Shown here: piece by piece, positions 1-7,639 of the stretch | Numbering within the stretch: position 1 is the stretch's first letter | Layout: the number at the start of each line of letters is the position of its first letter | Origin: Rhodobacter sp. TJ_12 | GTDB lineage: Bacteria; Pseudomonadota; Alphaproteobacteria; Rhodobacterales; Rhodobacteraceae | Direction: 5' to 3' | NCBI RefSeq assembly: GCF_020023995.1 | Contig: NZ_NRRD01000027.1 | Span: 1 to 42,801, forward strand | Length of the DNA stretch: 42,801 nt | The notes under the pieces: generated by a model | What the model was told of the DNA's origin: nothing | Seen by the model: only the letters and a program-made list of their open reading frames with translations | Databases searched by the model: none | Made by a program: the position numbers and the translations under genes

Positions 1-119
1 GTCTAGCAAGCCCATCCCCCCGCCGCCAAGCCTTGGGCACGCCGCTATAGATGCGCTCCGCCTCCGGCTGTCAAGCGGCGTGCCCAAGGCTTGGCGGCGG
101 GGGGATGGGCTTGCTAGAC
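1..119. repeat. Perfect inverted repeat at the left window end, probable fold-back artefact
   Basis: Positions 1-46 are the exact reverse complement of 74-119, with a 27-base loop at 47-73. A 46-bp stem without mismatch is much longer than a normal terminator and ends exactly at base 1. A similar fold-back lies at the other end of the window, so both are best read as chimeric contig ends (fold-back priming in amplification or library preparation, or an assembly hairpin). Bases 74-142 are presumably the true upstream region of the glycerate kinase gene and bases 1-46 their copied complement. A natural cruciform or terminator is the less likely alternative. Confidence 0.9.
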
Positions 120-142
120 CAGAGCAAAGGGAGAGTGCCGCC

Positions 143-1405
143 ATGACCGACCCGCAAGATTTGTTGCGCGCCATGTTCGCTGCCGCCATCGGCGCGGCGC
201 AGCCCGCGCAATGCCTGCCGCCCTTTTTGCCCATGCGGCCCGAAAAGGGGCGGCTGGTGGTGCTGGGCGCGGGCAAGGCCTCGGCGGAAATGGCGCGGGT
301 GGCCGAAGCGCATTACGGCCCCCCCCTCGAAGGTCTGGTGGTGACCCGTTATGGTCATGCGGTGCCCTGTGCGGGGATCGAGGTGGTGGAGGCCGCGCAT
401 CCGGTGCCCGATGCCGCAGGCGAACGCGCCGCGCGGCGGATGCTGGCGTTGGCGCAGGATCTTGGCCCCGACGATACGGTTTTGTGCCTGATTTCGGGCG
501 GCGGATCGGCGCTTTTGCCGTTGCCCGCGCCGGGGGTCAGCCTTGACGACAAGCAGGCGATCAACCGCGCGCTGTTGAAAAGCGGCGCGACGATTGCGGA
601 AATGAACACCGTGCGCCGCCATCTGTCGGCGATCAAGGGCGGGCGGCTGGCGGCGGCCTGCGCGCCTGCGCGGGTCGTCACGCTGATGATTTCGGATGTG
701 CCGGGCGATGATCCAAGCATCATCGCCTCTGGCCCCACGGTGGGCGATGCCACCACCTGTGCTGCCGCGCTGGAGGTGTTGACCCGTTATGCGATCGCGC
801 TGCCCGAAGGTCTGTCCAAGGCGCTGAAAACGGGCACATTGGAAAGTGTCAAACCCGATGATCCGCGCCTTGCACGCAATGAAGCCCATCTGATTGCCAC
901 GCCCCAAGCCGCGCTTGAGGCGGCAGCGGATGTGGCGCGGCAGGCGGGGCTTGCGGCGCATATCTTAAGCGATGCGATCGAGGGAGAAGCGCGCGAGGTG
1001 GCGCGGGTGATGGCCGCGCTTGCACGTCAGGTCGTGCATCGCGGGCAACCCTTTGCGCGGCCCTGTGTTTTGCTGTCGGGCGGGGAGACCACTGTCAGCG
1101 TGCGCGGCACGGGGCGCGGCGGACGCAATGTGGAGTTTTTGCTCGCCCTTGCGCTGGCACTCGAGGGGCTGGCGGGCGTGCAGGCTGTGGCTGGCGATAC
1201 CGATGGCGTCGATGGCGCGGAAGAGGTTGCGGGCGCGCGCATCGATCCCGATACCTTGGTCCGCGCCCATGCGTTGGGGCTGGCGCCGCGTGCGATGCTG
1301 GACGCCAATGACGCGCATGCGTTCTTCGCCGCCTTGGGCGCGCAGGTGATCACCGGGCCGACCCTGACCAATGTGAATGATTTTCGGGCGGTGCTGATTA
1401 CCTGA
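143..1405 (+). CDS. Glycerate 2-kinase (MOFRL/DUF4147 family)
   Basis: The 420-residue protein has the two-part architecture of GckA/TtuD-type glycerate kinases: an N-terminal DUF4147 domain with an early VLGAGKASAEMARV stretch near residue 37 and the glycine-rich ISGGGSALL loop near 120, then a C-terminal MOFRL domain with SGGETTVSVRG near residue 311 and a GDTDGVDG motif. The family phosphorylates D-glycerate to 2-phosphoglycerate, linking glyoxylate, serine or tartrate breakdown to glycolysis; older records call it hydroxypyruvate reductase, which is misleading. I start it at 143, where GGGAGAG precedes ATG at normal distance; the frame is open further upstream but enters the fold-back repeat. 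It is followed by 115 bases before the next gene. The upstream neighbour is lost at the contig end. Confidence 0.92.
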   Translation: MTDPQDLLRAMFAAAIGAAQPAQCLPPFLPMRPEKGRLVVLGAGKASAEMARVAEAHYGPPLEGLVVTRYGHAVPCAGIEVVEAAHPVPDAAGERAARRMLALAQDLGPDDTVLCLISGGGSALLPLPAPGVSLDDKQAINRALLKSGATIAEMNTVRRHLSAIKGGRLAAACAPARVVTLMISDVPGDDPSIIASGPTVGDATTCAAALEVLTRYAIALPEGLSKALKTGTLESVKPDDPRLARNEAHLIATPQAALEAAADVARQAGLAAHILSDAIEGEAREVARVMAALARQVVHRGQPFARPCVLLSGGETTVSVRGTGRGGRNVEFLLALALALEGLAGVQAVAGDTDGVDGAEEVAGARIDPDTLVRAHALGLAPRAMLDANDAHAFFAALGAQVITGPTLTNVNDFRAVLIT

Positions 1406-1520
1406 GCGCCAAACCCGCGCTGCCGTTGGACAAAGCCGCTTGCGCGGCGTAGAGAGGAAGCACTGGCGGTCCGGCAGTTTCCTTTGCGCTGCGCCGCAGC
1501 AACATGGAGGCATGAGCGCG

Positions 1521-3143
1521 ATGCGGGTAGTCGTTCTTGGAGGCGGTTTCGGCGGCATGTATACGGCCCGGGCGCTGCGACGCGCGCTGGGGCGCAAGGC
1601 CGAGATCGAGATCATCAACGCCGAGAACTATTTTGTCTTTCAGCCACTGTTGCCCGAAGTGGGCGCAGGCTCGATCACGCCCGCTCATGCCGTCTCGCCG
1701 CTGCGTTTCATTTTGAAGGGCGTGGCAATCCGCAAAGCGGTGGTCGACAGCGTTGATTTCACCCGCAAGGTTGTGACCGTCTTCCAAGGCATTCAGCGCC
1801 GCCCGACCGAGGTGCCCTATGACCATCTGGTGATCGCGCTGGGGCAAGGGGCCGATTTTTCGCGCATGCCGGGGCTGGAAGAACATGCGCTGAAAATGAA
1901 AACGCTCGAAGATGCGCGCCGCCTGCGCGAGCATGTGATCGAGCAATTGGAACATGCCCAGGTAACCGCCCTGCCCGATACCAAGCGTGGTGCGCTGACC
2001 TTTACCGTGGTGGGGGGCGGCTTTTCGGGTGTGGAAACCGTGGGCGAGATGAAGGAACTCATCGACCGCTCGTTGCCGTTTTATTCCAACATTGATCCGT
2101 CCGAAGTGCGGGTGCTTTTGGTCGAATATGCGCCGCGTATCTTGAATGAGATGCCGCAAGAGCTGGCCGATTACGCCAGCGCGCATCTGCAAAAGCATGG
2201 GATCGAACTGAAGCTGAAAACCGGTGTGAAAAGCTGCACCCATCGTCAGCTTGTTACCTCGGATGGCGAGGTGATCGACACCCGCACCATCGTGGCGACC
2301 ATCGGCAATGCGCCGCTGCCGGTGATTACCCGGATGGGGCTGCCGATGGACAAGGGGCGGATCGTCGTTGACCGCAGCCTGAAGGTGCAGGGGCAAGACG
2401 CGGTTTGGGCGCTGGGCGATTGCGCCCTGATCCCGCTGAAAGAGGGCGCCACAGATCGGCATGATTTCGCGCCCCCCACCGCGCAATTCGCGGTGCGTGA
2501 GGCGAAGCGCGTGGCGAAGAACATTGCCGCCACGATCAAGGGTAAGACGCCGGGTATTTTTGCCTATTCCTCGCGCGGCTCGCTTGCTTCGCTGGGCGCC
2601 AAACGTGGCGTCGCAGATCTGATGGGGCGCTCGGTCACCGGCTTTCCGGCGTGGTTTGTCTGGCGCTCTTATTATCTGGCGCTGCTGCCGGGTCTGGGCA
2701 CCAAGATCCGCGTGATGATAAACTGGACGCTGGATCTGATCGGCGCGCGTTCGCTGGTGCAGTTGCGCACCTATCGCAAACCGCCGATGCGCTATGTCTA
2801 TTTCCGCGCGGGCGATCGGATTTACGAGGCGGGCGACCGCTCGGACGGGTTCTATACGGTGATTTCCGGCGCGGTCGAAATGGAACGCCCCGATCCCGAA
2901 ACCGGGGAAATGAAAACCCGGATCATCGGCCCCGGCGATCATTTTGGCGAGCGGATCATTCTGGGCGCCACGCGGCGGCGCACCACGGTGCGCGCGAAAG
3001 AAGATACCAAGGTTTTGGTGATGAATCGCGCCGAATTCCTGATGCTGACCGAAGGGTTCGAGGCGTTTCGGGACTATTTCCGACCCTATATGGAAAAACA
3101 TGACGTCGCCCTGCCGGACGACGCGCAGAAATCCGACAGCTAA
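1521..3143 (+). CDS. NDH-2-like FAD/NAD(P) oxidoreductase fused to a C-terminal cyclic-nucleotide-binding domain
   Basis: Residues 1 to about 400 form a type II NADH dehydrogenase-like flavoprotein: GGGFGG at residues 7-12 for FAD, a second Rossmann motif GGGFSGVETVGE near 165, and the ALGDCALIP flavin-contact motif near 300. The following stretch (GTKIRVMINWTLDLIG) resembles the membrane-associating tail of NDH-2. Residues of about 430-530 are a CRP-type cNMP-binding domain: FRAGDRIYEAGDRSDGFYTVISG and then GDHFGERI with a conserved Glu and a downstream Arg as in phosphate-binding cassettes. NDH-2 passes electrons from NADH to quinone at the inner membrane face without pumping protons; the fused domain suggests ligand control, which is inference. 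At 540 residues it is about 120 longer than ordinary NDH-2. Start: GGAGG at 1506-1510 lies 10 bases before ATG 1521; ATG 1512 is too close to it. Monocistronic, with a terminator after it. Confidence 0.85.
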   Translation: MRVVVLGGGFGGMYTARALRRALGRKAEIEIINAENYFVFQPLLPEVGAGSITPAHAVSPLRFILKGVAIRKAVVDSVDFTRKVVTVFQGIQRRPTEVPYDHLVIALGQGADFSRMPGLEEHALKMKTLEDARRLREHVIEQLEHAQVTALPDTKRGALTFTVVGGGFSGVETVGEMKELIDRSLPFYSNIDPSEVRVLLVEYAPRILNEMPQELADYASAHLQKHGIELKLKTGVKSCTHRQLVTSDGEVIDTRTIVATIGNAPLPVITRMGLPMDKGRIVVDRSLKVQGQDAVWALGDCALIPLKEGATDRHDFAPPTAQFAVREAKRVAKNIAATIKGKTPGIFAYSSRGSLASLGAKRGVADLMGRSVTGFPAWFVWRSYYLALLPGLGTKIRVMINWTLDLIGARSLVQLRTYRKPPMRYVYFRAGDRIYEAGDRSDGFYTVISGAVEMERPDPETGEMKTRIIGPGDHFGERIILGATRRRTTVRAKEDTKVLVMNRAEFLMLTEGFEAFRDYFRPYMEKHDVALPDDAQKSDS

Positions 3144-3151
3144 GGATCAAA

Positions 3152-3178
3152 GCGCCCCGGTTAACTCGGGGCGTTTTC
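3152..3178 (+). terminator. Rho-independent terminator after the NDH-2-like gene
   Basis: CGCCCCG at 3153-3159 pairs with CGGGGCG at 3167-3173 over a 7-base loop and is followed by TTTT. It lies 9 bases after the stop codon and separates this gene from the DNA repair module. Confidence 0.85.
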
Positions 3179-3206
3179 GATTTGCCGCGGTGATGCCGGA
3201 TCAGGC

Positions 3207-3239
3207 TTGCCGGATGTGAGGATGGAACATATGATGAAC
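3207..3239 (+). promoter_or_regulatory. Sigma-70 type promoter overlapped by an alphaproteobacterial LexA box
   Basis: A -35-like TTGCCG (3207-3212), a 17-base spacer and a -10 TATGAT (3230-3235) are visible. GAAC (3225-3228), seven bases, GAAC (3236-3239) is an exact match to the direct-repeat LexA box known from Rhodobacter and rhizobia (GTTC-N7-GTTC, read on the other strand). The -10 hexamer sits inside the seven-base spacer, so bound LexA would occlude it. The expected transcription start is about 3242, the first base of the next gene, which implies a leaderless mRNA and explains why no Shine-Dalgarno sequence is present. Confidence 0.72.
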
Positions 3240-3241
3240 AT

Positions 3242-4471
3242 ATGGTCTCCAAATCGCTTTCCGAAAAGCTTGCCATCCTGGCAGATGCTGCAAAATACGA
3301 TGCCTCCTGCGCCTCATCCGGGGGCGAACGGCGCAACTCGCGCGATGGCAAAGGGCTTGGCTCCACCACCGGGGCGGGTATCTGTCACGCTTGGGCGCCG
3401 GACGGGCGCTGCATCTCGCTTTTGAAAATCCTGCTGACGAATTTCTGCATTTACGATTGTGCTTACTGCATCAATCGCGCCTCAAGCGGGGTGGAGCGCG
3501 CGCGCTTCACGGTCGAAGAGGTCGTGACGCTGACGTTGGAGTTTTACCGCCGCAACTATATCGAGGGGCTGTTTCTATCTTCGGGGATCATCCGCTCCCC
3601 CGATGACACCATGGCAGAGATGGTGCGGGTCGCGCGCACCCTGCGCGAGCGCGAGCAGTTTCGGGGCTATATCCATTTGAAAACCATTCCCGATGCCGCG
3701 CCTGATTTACTGGCCGAGGCGGGGAAATGGGCAGATCGTTTGTCGATCAATGTGGAATTGCCCACAGAGACGTGGCTGAGCAAGCTGGCGCCGGAAAAGT
3801 CGGTGCGCACGATCCACGGCGCAATGGCCGAGGTCAAGGCGCGCGGCGAGGCCGCGAAAGACCGCACGGCACGCGGCACCCGCGCGCCGCGTTTCGCGCC
3901 TGCCGGGCAATCGACGCAGATGATCATCGGCGCCGATCCGGCGAGTGATGGGGAAATCTTGCATCGTTCGGCCCGGCTTTATGGCGAGTACGCCTTGCGC
4001 CGGGTCTATTATTCGGCCTTTTCGCCGATCCCCGATGCGTCAAAAATGCTGCCCTTGGTGCGCCCGCCCTTGGTGCGCGAACACAGGCTGTATCAGGCCG
4101 ACTGGCTGATGCGGAATTACGGCTTTGCGGCGCCAGAAATTGCTGCGCCGGGCAAAAACCTTGATCTGGAGATCGATCCGAAACTGGCTTGGGCTTTGGC
4201 CAATCGGCAGCACTTTCCGCTGGATGTGAACCGCGCCCCGCGCGAGATGCTGCTGCGCGTGCCGGGCATCGGCCCCCGCAGCGTGGAGCGGATATTGAAA
4301 GCCCGGCGCTATCGCACGTTGCGCTATGAGGATTTGGCTGCGATTGGCTGCGTAATCCGCCATGCCGAGCCGTTTATTACCCTGCCCGGTTGGTCGCCAC
4401 GCGGTCTGCCCGATGATGCCAACCTGCGCGCGCGCTTCGCCCCGCCGCCAGAGCAACTGAGCCTTTTCTGA
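3242..4471 (+). CDS. Putative DNA modification/repair radical SAM protein (TIGR03916-type)
   Basis: The 409-residue protein carries a radical SAM cluster motif C69-x3-C73-x2-C76 (FCIYDCAYC), so it should bind a 4Fe-4S cluster and cleave S-adenosylmethionine. The N-terminus (KLAILADAAKYDASC) and the GLFLSSGI stretch match the family annotated as radical SAM DNA modification/repair protein linked to uracil-DNA glycosylase-like proteins. The C-terminus has a helix-hairpin-helix DNA-binding motif (VPGIGPRSVERILKAR, residues about 335-350). The reaction is not known. It overlaps the next gene by one base, so the two are translationally coupled. ATG 3242 is the first in-frame start and coincides with the predicted transcription start; no ribosome binding site precedes it. 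The LexA box upstream suggests induction by DNA damage. Confidence 0.85.
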   Translation: MVSKSLSEKLAILADAAKYDASCASSGGERRNSRDGKGLGSTTGAGICHAWAPDGRCISLLKILLTNFCIYDCAYCINRASSGVERARFTVEEVVTLTLEFYRRNYIEGLFLSSGIIRSPDDTMAEMVRVARTLREREQFRGYIHLKTIPDAAPDLLAEAGKWADRLSINVELPTETWLSKLAPEKSVRTIHGAMAEVKARGEAAKDRTARGTRAPRFAPAGQSTQMIIGADPASDGEILHRSARLYGEYALRRVYYSAFSPIPDASKMLPLVRPPLVREHRLYQADWLMRNYGFAAPEIAAPGKNLDLEIDPKLAWALANRQHFPLDVNRAPREMLLRVPGIGPRSVERILKARRYRTLRYEDLAAIGCVIRHAEPFITLPGWSPRGLPDDANLRARFAPPPEQLSLF

Positions 4472-5307
4472 TGCAGATCGTGCTGCCCCGCATTGGCACC
4501 GTGGCGGCATGGCGCGCCGAAGCGCGCCGCTTGGCGGCGGCGGGCGTGGCGCCCGAAACCGTGATCTGGTCGGTGGGCGGTGCCGCGCCCGATCTTTTTG
4601 CCACTGCGCCGCCTGTTGCGGCATCTTCGGTCACGCTTACATTGCCGCGTGCCGCCGTTGATGGGCTTGAAACCGCGCTGATGCATGCCGAGCCGGAGCG
4701 TTTTGCCCGCGCCTATGCGCTGGTGTTGCGGCTGGCGCGGCGGCAGGTCCGTTGGGGCGACCGATCCGACCCGATGATGCGCCGCGTGCTTGACCAAGAA
4801 AAAGCCGTGCGGCGCGACATTCACAAGATGCATGCCTTTGTGCGCTTTCGCGAGGTCACGCCACCGGGCGCGAACCGGCGCGCCTTTGCCGCGTGGTTTG
4901 AGCCCGATCATCACATTGTGGAAGCCGCCGCGCCGTTCTTTGCGCGCCGCTTTGGCGATATGGATTGGTTGATTGCCACGCCCACGCTGACCGCGCGCTT
5001 TGAATGTGGCGAGATGCAGATTTCCGAAACGACCGAGTCCAAGCCGCCCCCCGCCGATGCGACCGAGCATCTGTGGCGGGTCTATTTCGCCAATATCTTC
5101 AACCCGGCGCGGCTGATGGTGCAGGCGATGCAATCCAATATGCCGCGCAAATATTGGAAGAACCTGCCCGAGGCGGATTTGATCCCCGATCTGATCCGCA
5201 GCGCGCCCGCGCGGGTGATGGCGATGCAAGAAGCCGAGGCCCGCGCCCCCGATCCGCGTCTGCAAAAGCGAATGCGGGCGATTGCGGCGCAACGGAGCAA
5301 GGGTTAG
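4471..5307 (+). CDS. DUF4130 (TIGR03915-type) putative DNA metabolism protein, without a UDG domain
   Basis: The 278-residue protein matches the DUF4130 family that is consistently encoded directly after the radical SAM protein: conserved stretches are LRLARRQVRWGD, HKMHAFVRFRE (from about residue 116), EPDHHIVEAAAPFFARRF and WRVYFANIFNPARLM. In many alphaproteobacteria this domain is fused at its C-terminus to a UdgX-like uracil-DNA-binding glycosylase; here the protein stops after the DUF4130 part, and no glycosylase is encoded next door. Its biochemical activity is unknown; a role with the radical SAM protein in handling damaged or modified bases is inferred from co-occurrence. ATG 4471 overlaps the previous stop codon (TGATG). 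Its stop overlaps the convergent mntR stop by four bases. Confidence 0.82.
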   Translation: MQIVLPRIGTVAAWRAEARRLAAAGVAPETVIWSVGGAAPDLFATAPPVAASSVTLTLPRAAVDGLETALMHAEPERFARAYALVLRLARRQVRWGDRSDPMMRRVLDQEKAVRRDIHKMHAFVRFREVTPPGANRRAFAAWFEPDHHIVEAAAPFFARRFGDMDWLIATPTLTARFECGEMQISETTESKPPPADATEHLWRVYFANIFNPARLMVQAMQSNMPRKYWKNLPEADLIPDLIRSAPARVMAMQEAEARAPDPRLQKRMRAIAAQRSKG

Positions 5308-5735
5308 CGGCGCGCCAAGAATGTCTCGAATGCTTTCAAAGTCACGTCAGAGACGTGATGCTCCAGCCCCTCGGCATCGATTTCCGCAGTCTCCTGTGGC
5401 ACGCCCACCGCGACCAGCAAATCCACCACGACCCGATGGCGCATCCGCACCCGCGCCGCCAAGGCGGCCCCTTGCTCGGTCAGGAAAACCCCGCGATAGG
5501 GGCGTGACACCGCTAGCCCCTCGCGTTTTAGCCGCGCCACCGCTTTGGTCGCGGTGGGGTGGGTGACCCCCATCCGCGCGGCTATATCGGTGATCCGCGC
5601 CTCGCCCAATTCCTGGGCCAGATCGTCGATCATCTCGGCATAATCTTCCAACACCGCCATGCTTTGCGCCGCCCGCGCTTGGGTAAAGCGTTCCGGCGTG
5701 GGGCATTGTCCCCCGTCTGCGGTGTCTTCGGTCAT
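5304..5735 (-). CDS. mntR: Manganese-responsive regulator MntR (DtxR family)
   Basis: The 143-residue protein has the DtxR/MntR layout: a winged helix (ITDIAARMGVTHPTATKAVARLKREGL, about residues 45-75, then RPYRGVFLTEQG) and a helical metal-binding/dimerisation part with RHRVVVDLL and AEIDAEGLEHHVS, whose Glu and His residues are the usual Mn ligands. There is no SH3-like domain, as in the short MntR class. With Mn2+ bound it should repress manganese uptake. The start at 5735 is chosen because GGGAGG lies seven bases upstream; an open frame continues further upstream without a good binding site. It is divergent from mntH, the expected target, and shares its operator region. Confidence 0.9.
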   Translation of the reverse strand: MTEDTADGGQCPTPERFTQARAAQSMAVLEDYAEMIDDLAQELGEARITDIAARMGVTHPTATKAVARLKREGLAVSRPYRGVFLTEQGAALAARVRMRHRVVVDLLVAVGVPQETAEIDAEGLEHHVSDVTLKAFETFLARR

Positions 5736-5813
5736 GTGCCGTCCTCCCGCGGTGGTTTTCGCAGTTTCACAGGGGTTTTGCAAATCGTTCACAGACCTGC
5801 GTTTCAATGCCAT

Positions 5814-5851
5814 TTGACAGAAATGTAGCCAAGGCTATAAATCAAGGTCAA
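5814..5851 (+). promoter_or_regulatory. mntH promoter with overlapping mntR promoter and a candidate MntR operator
   Basis: For mntH, TTGACA (5814-5819), a 16-base spacer and TATAAA (5836-5841) form a strong sigma-70 promoter. In the spacer and touching the -10 lies the dyad TAGCCAAGGCTA (5826-5837; arms TAGCC/GGCTA). On the other strand a possible mntR promoter has -35 TTGACC (5851-5846) and -10 TACATT (5827-5822), so the dyad could control both genes. Assignment to MntR is inferred from position. Confidence 0.65.
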
Positions 5852-5869
5852 GTCAACGAGAGTGCCGCG

Positions 5870-7165
5870 ATGCAGAATGACCGTTCCATGACCGGGCGCG
5901 CCCGGGCCACCATGTCTGCCGTCATCAGCGGCGAGCGGCGCGGGCCTTTGGCGATGCTCGCCTTTGTTGGCCCCGCAGTGATCGCCTCGGTCGCGTATAT
6001 GGACCCGGGCAATTACGCGACGAATATCCAAGCGGGCGCGGGCTACGGCTATGCGTTGTTGTGGGTCGTCTTGATGGCCAACCTGATCGCGATGCTGTTT
6101 CAGGCGCTGTCGGCGCGGCTGGGCATTGTGACGGGGCGCAATTTGGCGGAACTGAGCCGCGATCACCTGCCGCGCCCGTTGGTCTATGTGATGTGGTTCG
6201 TCTCGGAAATTGCCGCCATGGCCACCGATTTGGCCGAATTTCTGGGCGGAGCCATTGGCTTGTCGCTGCTTTTGGGCATTCCGCTGATCTGGGGTATGGT
6301 GATCACGGCGATCATCACCTATGCGATTTTGCTGATGGAGGCGCGCGGGTTTCGCCCGATGGAAATTGCCATTGGCGCGTTGGTGGGCCTGATCGGCCTG
6401 TGTTATCTGGCCGAAATCCTGATTGCACCGGTCGATTGGACGGCGGCGGGTCTTGGCCTTGTGACCCCCGATTTGCCCGATGCGGGGGCGTTGACGATTG
6501 CGGTGGGGATCATTGGCGCGACCGTCATGCCCCATGCGATCTTTCTACACTCGGGCCTGACGCAGGGCCGCGCCGTTTTGCGCAATGATGACGAGCGCCG
6601 CCGGGTGCTGCGGATCTCCAATATCGAGGTGATCGTGGCACTGGCGGTGGCGGGCATGATCAACATGGCAATGGTGATCATGGCGGCGTCGGCGTTCCAC
6701 CGAGGTCATGCCGAAGTGGCCGAGATTGAAACTGCCTACCATATGCTGACGCCGCTTTTGGGCGCCGCTGCTGCGGGGGCGTTTTTGATCTCGCTCATCG
6801 CCTCGGGGATTTCCTCCTCGGTGGTCGGGACGATGGCGGGGCAGTTGATCATGCAGGGCTTCTTGCGGATCACCATCCCGCTTTGGCTGCGCCGTGCCAT
6901 CACCATGCTGCCCGCCTTTGTCGTGGTGGCGCTGGGGGCGAATGCGACCGAGGCGCTGGTGATGAGCCAGGTCATCCTGTCCATTGCACTGCCGGTGCCG
7001 ATGCTGGCGCTGCTGTGGCTTATTCGCAAACCCGAGGTGATGGGCGATTTCGTGCCGCGTCAGGTAACACAGGCGCTTGCGGGGCTCGGGGCCTTGGTCG
7101 TGTTGGGGCTGAACTTCGTGCTGCTGGCGGGCGCTTTCGGGATGGCGATTCCATTCCTTGCCTAA
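5870..7165 (+). CDS. mntH: NRAMP-family divalent metal:proton symporter MntH
   Basis: This 431-residue, highly hydrophobic protein has both NRAMP signatures: DPGN in the first transmembrane helix (MDPGNYATN, about residues 44-52) and MPHAIFLHS in helix 6 (about 219-228), whose Asp, Asn and Met coordinate Mn2+. About 11 transmembrane segments are evident. It imports Mn2+ (and possibly Fe2+) with protons across the inner membrane. ATG 5870 is preceded by a GAGAG-containing binding site; the frame is open to 5807 but that would place the start upstream of the promoter. It is divergent from mntR and should be derepressed under Mn limitation. Confidence 0.95.
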   Translation: MQNDRSMTGRARATMSAVISGERRGPLAMLAFVGPAVIASVAYMDPGNYATNIQAGAGYGYALLWVVLMANLIAMLFQALSARLGIVTGRNLAELSRDHLPRPLVYVMWFVSEIAAMATDLAEFLGGAIGLSLLLGIPLIWGMVITAIITYAILLMEARGFRPMEIAIGALVGLIGLCYLAEILIAPVDWTAAGLGLVTPDLPDAGALTIAVGIIGATVMPHAIFLHSGLTQGRAVLRNDDERRRVLRISNIEVIVALAVAGMINMAMVIMAASAFHRGHAEVAEIETAYHMLTPLLGAAAAGAFLISLIASGISSSVVGTMAGQLIMQGFLRITIPLWLRRAITMLPAFVVVALGANATEALVMSQVILSIALPVPMLALLWLIRKPEVMGDFVPRQVTQALAGLGALVVLGLNFVLLAGAFGMAIPFLA

Positions 7166-7226
7166 GGCGCCCCGCTCTTGCACCTGTGCGGCAAGCTTGT
7201 AAGGCTCGTGCAAAACGGAGGGCAGT

Positions 7227-7622
7227 ATGGCCAAGATGATCCATTCGATGATCCGCGTGCGCGACGAGGCGCGATCATTGGCGTTTTACGAAACCGCCTT
7301 CGGGCTGAAGGTCGCTGACCGGCTTGATTTTCCCGACTTCACCTTGATTTACCTCTCGAATGACGAAGGCAGCTTCGAGTTAGAACTGACGGTGAACAAA
7401 GGGCGCGATGCCGCTTACGATCTGGGCGATGGCTATGGCCATCTGGCGGTATCGGTGCCCGATGTCGCGGCGGAACATGCACGGCTAGAGGCAGCGGGGC
7501 TCGCGCCGCGCAAGATCGTCGATTTTGCGCCTGCGGGCACGGTGATCGCGCGGTTCTTCTTCATTGCCGATCCGGATGGGTACCAGATCGAGGTGCTCGA
7601 AAGGGGCGGGCGCTATCTTTGA
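7227..7622 (+). CDS. gloA: Glyoxalase I-like VOC family protein (lactoylglutathione lyase)
   Basis: The 131-residue protein aligns well with bacterial glyoxalase I: MIHSMIRVRD at the N-terminus, FELELTVN, GYGHLAVSV and DPDGYQIEVLE. The four metal ligands of E. coli GloA (H5, E56, H74, E122) have counterparts at H6, E53, H72 and E122. It would convert the hemithioacetal of methylglyoxal and glutathione to S-lactoylglutathione in the cytoplasm; the partner gloB is also in this window, but about 6 kb away. GGAGGG lies four bases before ATG 7227. The N-terminal half is slightly shorter than in E. coli. A related VOC enzyme cannot be excluded, but ligand conservation favours glyoxalase I. Confidence 0.85.
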   Translation: MAKMIHSMIRVRDEARSLAFYETAFGLKVADRLDFPDFTLIYLSNDEGSFELELTVNKGRDAAYDLGDGYGHLAVSVPDVAAEHARLEAAGLAPRKIVDFAPAGTVIARFFFIADPDGYQIEVLERGGRYL

Positions 7623-7639
7623 TCTGTCGCGGGGCAAGC

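Noticed and set aside
1-119. Insertion sequence end or natural terminator at the left end
   Set aside because: No transposase or target duplication, the stem is perfect over 46 bp and ends exactly at base 1, and the right end shows the same structure.
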